From: Alkalicella caledoniensis
Lineage (GTDB): Bacteria > Bacillota > Proteinivoracia > Proteinivoracales > Proteinivoracaceae
NCBI RefSeq assembly: GCF_014467015.1
Contig: NZ_CP058559.1
Location: 3,100,001-3,164,000 of the forward strand
Length of the DNA stretch: 64,000 nucleotides
Direction of reading: 5' to 3'
Below the pieces are notes generated by a model that saw nothing but the letters and a program-made list of their open reading frames with translations, was not told the origin of the DNA and ran no database searches. Below are positions 61,341-64,000 of the stretch, one piece after another. Made by a program: the position numbers and the translations under genes. How positions within the stretch are numbered: the stretch's first letter is position 1; each line of letters begins with the position of its first letter.

Positions 61341-62877
61341 AATTAGCCCCACCAATTACTTCTAACGCTCTGCGGGCTAAGGTTTGGAAAGCATTTCTCC
61401 AGTTTGTAGCACCTGTTATTGCATCTAGTTCATCGGGGTCTTGGCTTTCTAGGAAGGTTTCTTCCATTTCTTGAACTATTGCCAACTGGTCAACATCTGG
61501 ATAGTTTTCACTCCATCTTTGAAGATATGGCTCATCGAATTTCTTGTTTACCCCATTTCTATAATCACTGAAATTTACATTTGTCATTTCGTCATTGTCA
61601 GTGGTTATTAGTAATTGAGGCAGATCTCCCCGTTCACCTTGCTCACCAACAAACACATATATAGTTTCGTAGTCTTGTTCTAACTCTGACTGCTGTGCTT
61701 GTAGTATTGATCCTGTGGTTAATCTTTTCATGTTTCTACCCCATGAGGTGGCACCTGTTGTTACATCAACGGTGTTAGGATCTTGGGTAAGTAGCACTTG
61801 TCTTTCCCTTTCCTCAATTATTGCTATGGGGTCTACATCCTCGAAGTTACCTCTCCATCTATTGATGTACTCTTCATCTTCACGTTTGCTATTACCCTCT
61901 TCATTTACTTCATCATAAGTGAAGCTTGTAATGGTTCCGTTACTAATTTGGTAGGTGATATATGGTGTCCAGCCATTTTGCGCAGGATTACCATATACCT
62001 CATAGTCACCATCCACATACTCTTGGCCTATTTTGCTAACCCTGGACTGGGCCATTATAATAGAGGCTAGCTCAGTAAAGTTTCTATAGCTACCGGTGGC
62101 ACCTGTTGTGACATCAATCTCACTCACTGACTGGGTGCTAACAAGTTGCTCTTCCAACTGGGCCACGAGAGCCAATGGGTCCACATCTGGATATGTATTT
62201 TGCCAATTTTGGATATACTGTGGGTCATCTAGCTTTCCTTGATCCTCTTGATTATACTCATTATATTCCGCTGAAGTTATTTGACCATTTTCAATGGTTA
62301 TATTTACTCTTGGTTCCCAACCCCTTTGGTCACGTCTTCTAACAGCAACATATTCTCCATCTCTAGGAGCTTCACTGTCATCTACTAAAAATACAGCGTT
62401 CTCAAAAAGACTTTCGTAGAAATATATATCTAAAAGAGGTGCTATTTCTCTGCCAGATATATAGAATTCATCGTTTAATGTAATTATATTACTTGGGGTT
62501 AGATCAGCGTTGTTTTTATAAATTTTAAGCTCTTCTTCACTTTCTTGGATGTCTTCATCTTGATCAGTACCTATCCAAATAGATTGTGTATTTGAGTCAT
62601 AGCTTACTTCGATATTTAGAGCATTGGCTAATTCTAAAAGGGGCAAATGGATTGCACCTTTATCAAGTATTGGTGTATTTTCCATTTCAACACCTTCTGC
62701 ATTTAACCAAACGTTACCTTCGAAGGGATCATATTCTTGCTGAGCTTCATCAGCCTGTTCTTGTTCATCGGGTTGTGGGGTTGGGTCTGGGGTAGTATCA
62801 GGTGTTCTATTTAAGAAAAATACAGCTAGAGCTATGGCAGCTACTACTCCTATTATAATCCACAAAGTTTTCTTCAT
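61339..62877 (-). CDS. Membrane-anchored protein with a stalk-like domain and three FMN-binding-like repeats
   Basis: 512 residues. An N-terminal membrane anchor (about 4-22) is followed by a Pro/Glu/Asp-rich linker and a copper amine oxidase N-like (stalk) domain (about 50-165). Three repeats of about 115 residues then follow, each starting with a Tyr/Val strand and GW-P motif and ending in DVTTGATG, DVTTGATS or DAITGATN. This is the FMN_bind flavinylation motif, with candidate FMN-carrying threonines at 261, 377 and 491. Family members carry FMN attached by ApbE. It should be outside the cell and may take part in extracellular electron transfer. GGAGGAG precedes the ATG. Confidence 0.82.
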   Translation of the reverse strand: MKKTLWIIIGVVAAIALAVFFLNRTPDTTPDPTPQPDEQEQADEAQQEYDPFEGNVWLNAEGVEMENTPILDKGAIHLPLLELANALNIEVSYDSNTQSIWIGTDQDEDIQESEEELKIYKNNADLTPSNIITLNDEFYISGREIAPLLDIYFYESLFENAVFLVDDSEAPRDGEYVAVRRRDQRGWEPRVNITIENGQITSAEYNEYNQEDQGKLDDPQYIQNWQNTYPDVDPLALVAQLEEQLVSTQSVSEIDVTTGATGSYRNFTELASIIMAQSRVSKIGQEYVDGDYEVYGNPAQNGWTPYITYQISNGTITSFTYDEVNEEGNSKREDEEYINRWRGNFEDVDPIAIIEERERQVLLTQDPNTVDVTTGATSWGRNMKRLTTGSILQAQQSELEQDYETIYVFVGEQGERGDLPQLLITTDNDEMTNVNFSDYRNGVNKKFDEPYLQRWSENYPDVDQLAIVQEMEETFLESQDPDELDAITGATNWRNAFQTLARRALEVIGGAN

Positions 62878-62981
62878 ATATTTCTCCTCCTTTTAAATAG
62901 TGATACTACTATTTTGGGAGAAATAGCCAAATACTATGCAAAAAAATATCAAATAGGATTTTTTTTGCAATTACTTTCTGA

Positions 62982-63599
62982 TTAATCGTTGGCTCCTTTT
63001 TTACACACGGCTACCATTAAATAGTATTTTGTATCTGGGTTGGGTATCTCTATTCTCTGATCTATTTGGTGATACATTGTTATGTTCTTGAATGGCTTAA
63101 GTATTTCCCAAAACTCTTCCTCGGTGTACTGGTAGACATGAAATGGACAAGAACAAGGTTGATTTTTCCCCCTACCGAAGGGTGTAGATATAACAAGTGT
63201 ACCATCATCTTTTAAGAGATTATAAAGATTTTGAACAAATTTTTCGTCACCATGAAAATGTTCAATTGTCTCAAAACTTACTATGGTATCAAAAGTCCCA
63301 TATTTTTCTGGAAGTTCATCACTTAGGCAGTCATCAATGAAATATTTAGTATTAGGGTAGCTGTAGTGTTCTATAGCGTATTCTATTGATCTATGGTCAA
63401 TATCTACACCCACAAGCTCGTCTATATTTTCATTACCTTCCAATAGGTAGTCTGTTCCATAACCTACACCACATGCTATATCTAACACTCTGCCTTTGCA
63501 GAAAGCTTTTGCAAACTCATAACGAGCAATATGCTCAATTAGCATTCCGTTTTCAGGATTCATAACTTTAGGTACTACTCTTTCCCCTGTAAATTTCAT
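62982..63599 (-). CDS. Class I SAM-dependent methyltransferase
   Basis: 205 residues, Methyltransf_11/25-like. Motif I is RVLDIACGVGYGTDYLL near residue 37, with acidic residue GVDIDHRS after the second strand and FDTIVSFETIEHFHGDE as the post-motif III region. The acceptor substrate is unknown. AGAAAGGATG precedes the ATG; the gene is divergent from the sirtuin at the window end. Confidence 0.88.
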   Translation of the reverse strand: MKFTGERVVPKVMNPENGMLIEHIARYEFAKAFCKGRVLDIACGVGYGTDYLLEGNENIDELVGVDIDHRSIEYAIEHYSYPNTKYFIDDCLSDELPEKYGTFDTIVSFETIEHFHGDEKFVQNLYNLLKDDGTLVISTPFGRGKNQPCSCPFHVYQYTEEEFWEILKPFKNITMYHQIDQRIEIPNPDTKYYLMVAVCKKGAND

Positions 63600-63812
63600 T
63601 AAATCATCCTTTCTAAACCTATTTAAAAAATTCTAAGTAGTATTATATCAGAAATACAAGTTCACGTGGAATTTGATGGCTCAATTGGAAGTTTGTCAAT
63701 TGCTAGTGGAACAATATTAAAGAATCTATGAAATTAATAGCTAAATAAAAAAAGGATATAAGTTATAGCTATAGAATAAAAAAATATATATCACAGTTGT
63801 CGGAGGGATATT

Positions 63813-64000
63813 ATGTTTAAGATTGCTACCATAACTGGTGCTGGTATTTCCAAAGCTAGCGGGGTCCCAACCTTTGAAGAGAGGGGAGACCTAAGGGATA
63901 AATTAAGTAGGGAATTTTTTGAGAGTAGCCCCAGAGAGTTTTATGATATTCTACTAACCATGGAAGCAAAAATCAAGTTGGCAAAGCCCAATGATGCACA
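63813..64000 (+). CDS. Sir2-family NAD-dependent protein deacetylase, N-terminal part
   Basis: Cut by the window edge after 62 codons. The start MFKIATITGAGISKASGVPTF carries the sirtuin NAD-binding motif GAGIS-x2-SG(I/V)P-x-F. The rest of the fold and the catalytic His lie outside. CGGAGGG precedes the ATG. The normal second arginine of FR after the motif is E here, so the exact subtype cannot be judged. Confidence 0.85.
   Translation, partial: MFKIATITGAGISKASGVPTFEERGDLRDKLSREFFESSPREFYDILLTMEAKIKLAKPNDA

Overview
This is AT-rich DNA from a low-GC Gram-positive anaerobe, most likely a member of the Clostridia. The signs are pyruvate formate-lyase with its radical-SAM activase, AddAB, an iron-sulfur L-cysteine desulfidase, a SleB/CwlJ-type wall hydrolase, strong AGGAGG ribosome sites with many TTG and GTG starts, and an in-frame UGA that must be read as selenocysteine. 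No rRNA, tRNA or CRISPR array was seen. I cannot name the species.

Layout. 1-9.5 kb: the end of recD2, a phospholipase D-like membrane protein whose start is damaged or non-canonical, an aldo/keto reductase, a chemotaxis receptor, a DUF2975 membrane protein, a HI0933-type flavoprotein and a DUF3810 metallopeptidase-like protein. 10.3-17.1 kb: a 134-bp tandem repeat array followed by addB-addA. 17.2-22.3 kb: small envelope proteins, a histidyl-tRNA synthetase with a short C-terminus, a PC4/YdbC-like protein, a GNAT enzyme and a DegV protein. A 1468-bp IS3-family element (22333-23800) has landed in the loop of the degV terminator. 23.8-27.1 kb: pflB-pflA behind several palindromes. 27.1-29.8 kb: a mosaic of intergenic repeats, then an IS1202-like element bounded by 30-bp direct repeats. 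30-34.9 kb: DEAD-box helicase, Nudix hydrolase, a solute-binding/HD-GYP fusion and a wall hydrolase. 34.9-45.3 kb: a YdjG/YdjI-like pair, DUF1622, a selenocysteine MsrA with no cysteine, oligoendopeptidase F, lipoproteins, CyuA and a YgiQ-type radical SAM enzyme. 45.5-50.6 kb: three tandem paralogues of an undescribed membrane-anchored family of about 545 residues. 50.6-56.6 kb, all on the minus strand: speD, pmbA, tldD, mscS and a second speD. 56.8-64 kb: a MATE exporter, a flavin reductase-like protein, a 29-residue CxxC peptide, a small membrane protein with an ABC exporter, a secreted protein with three FMN-binding-like repeats, a methyltransferase and the start of a sirtuin.

Functional themes. 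Double-strand break repair is represented by RecD2 and AddAB. Anaerobic pyruvate cleavage is represented by PflBA. Redox and thiol chemistry is represented by selenoprotein MsrA, CyuA and the multi-flavin protein. The envelope is represented by the chemotaxis receptor, the HD-GYP receptor, MscS, the SPFH protein and the triple paralogue locus. The strongest items for follow-up are the Sec-MsrA, the triple paralogue locus, the triple FMN-binding protein, the IS insertion inside a terminator loop, and the IS1202-like element with its unusually long target duplication.
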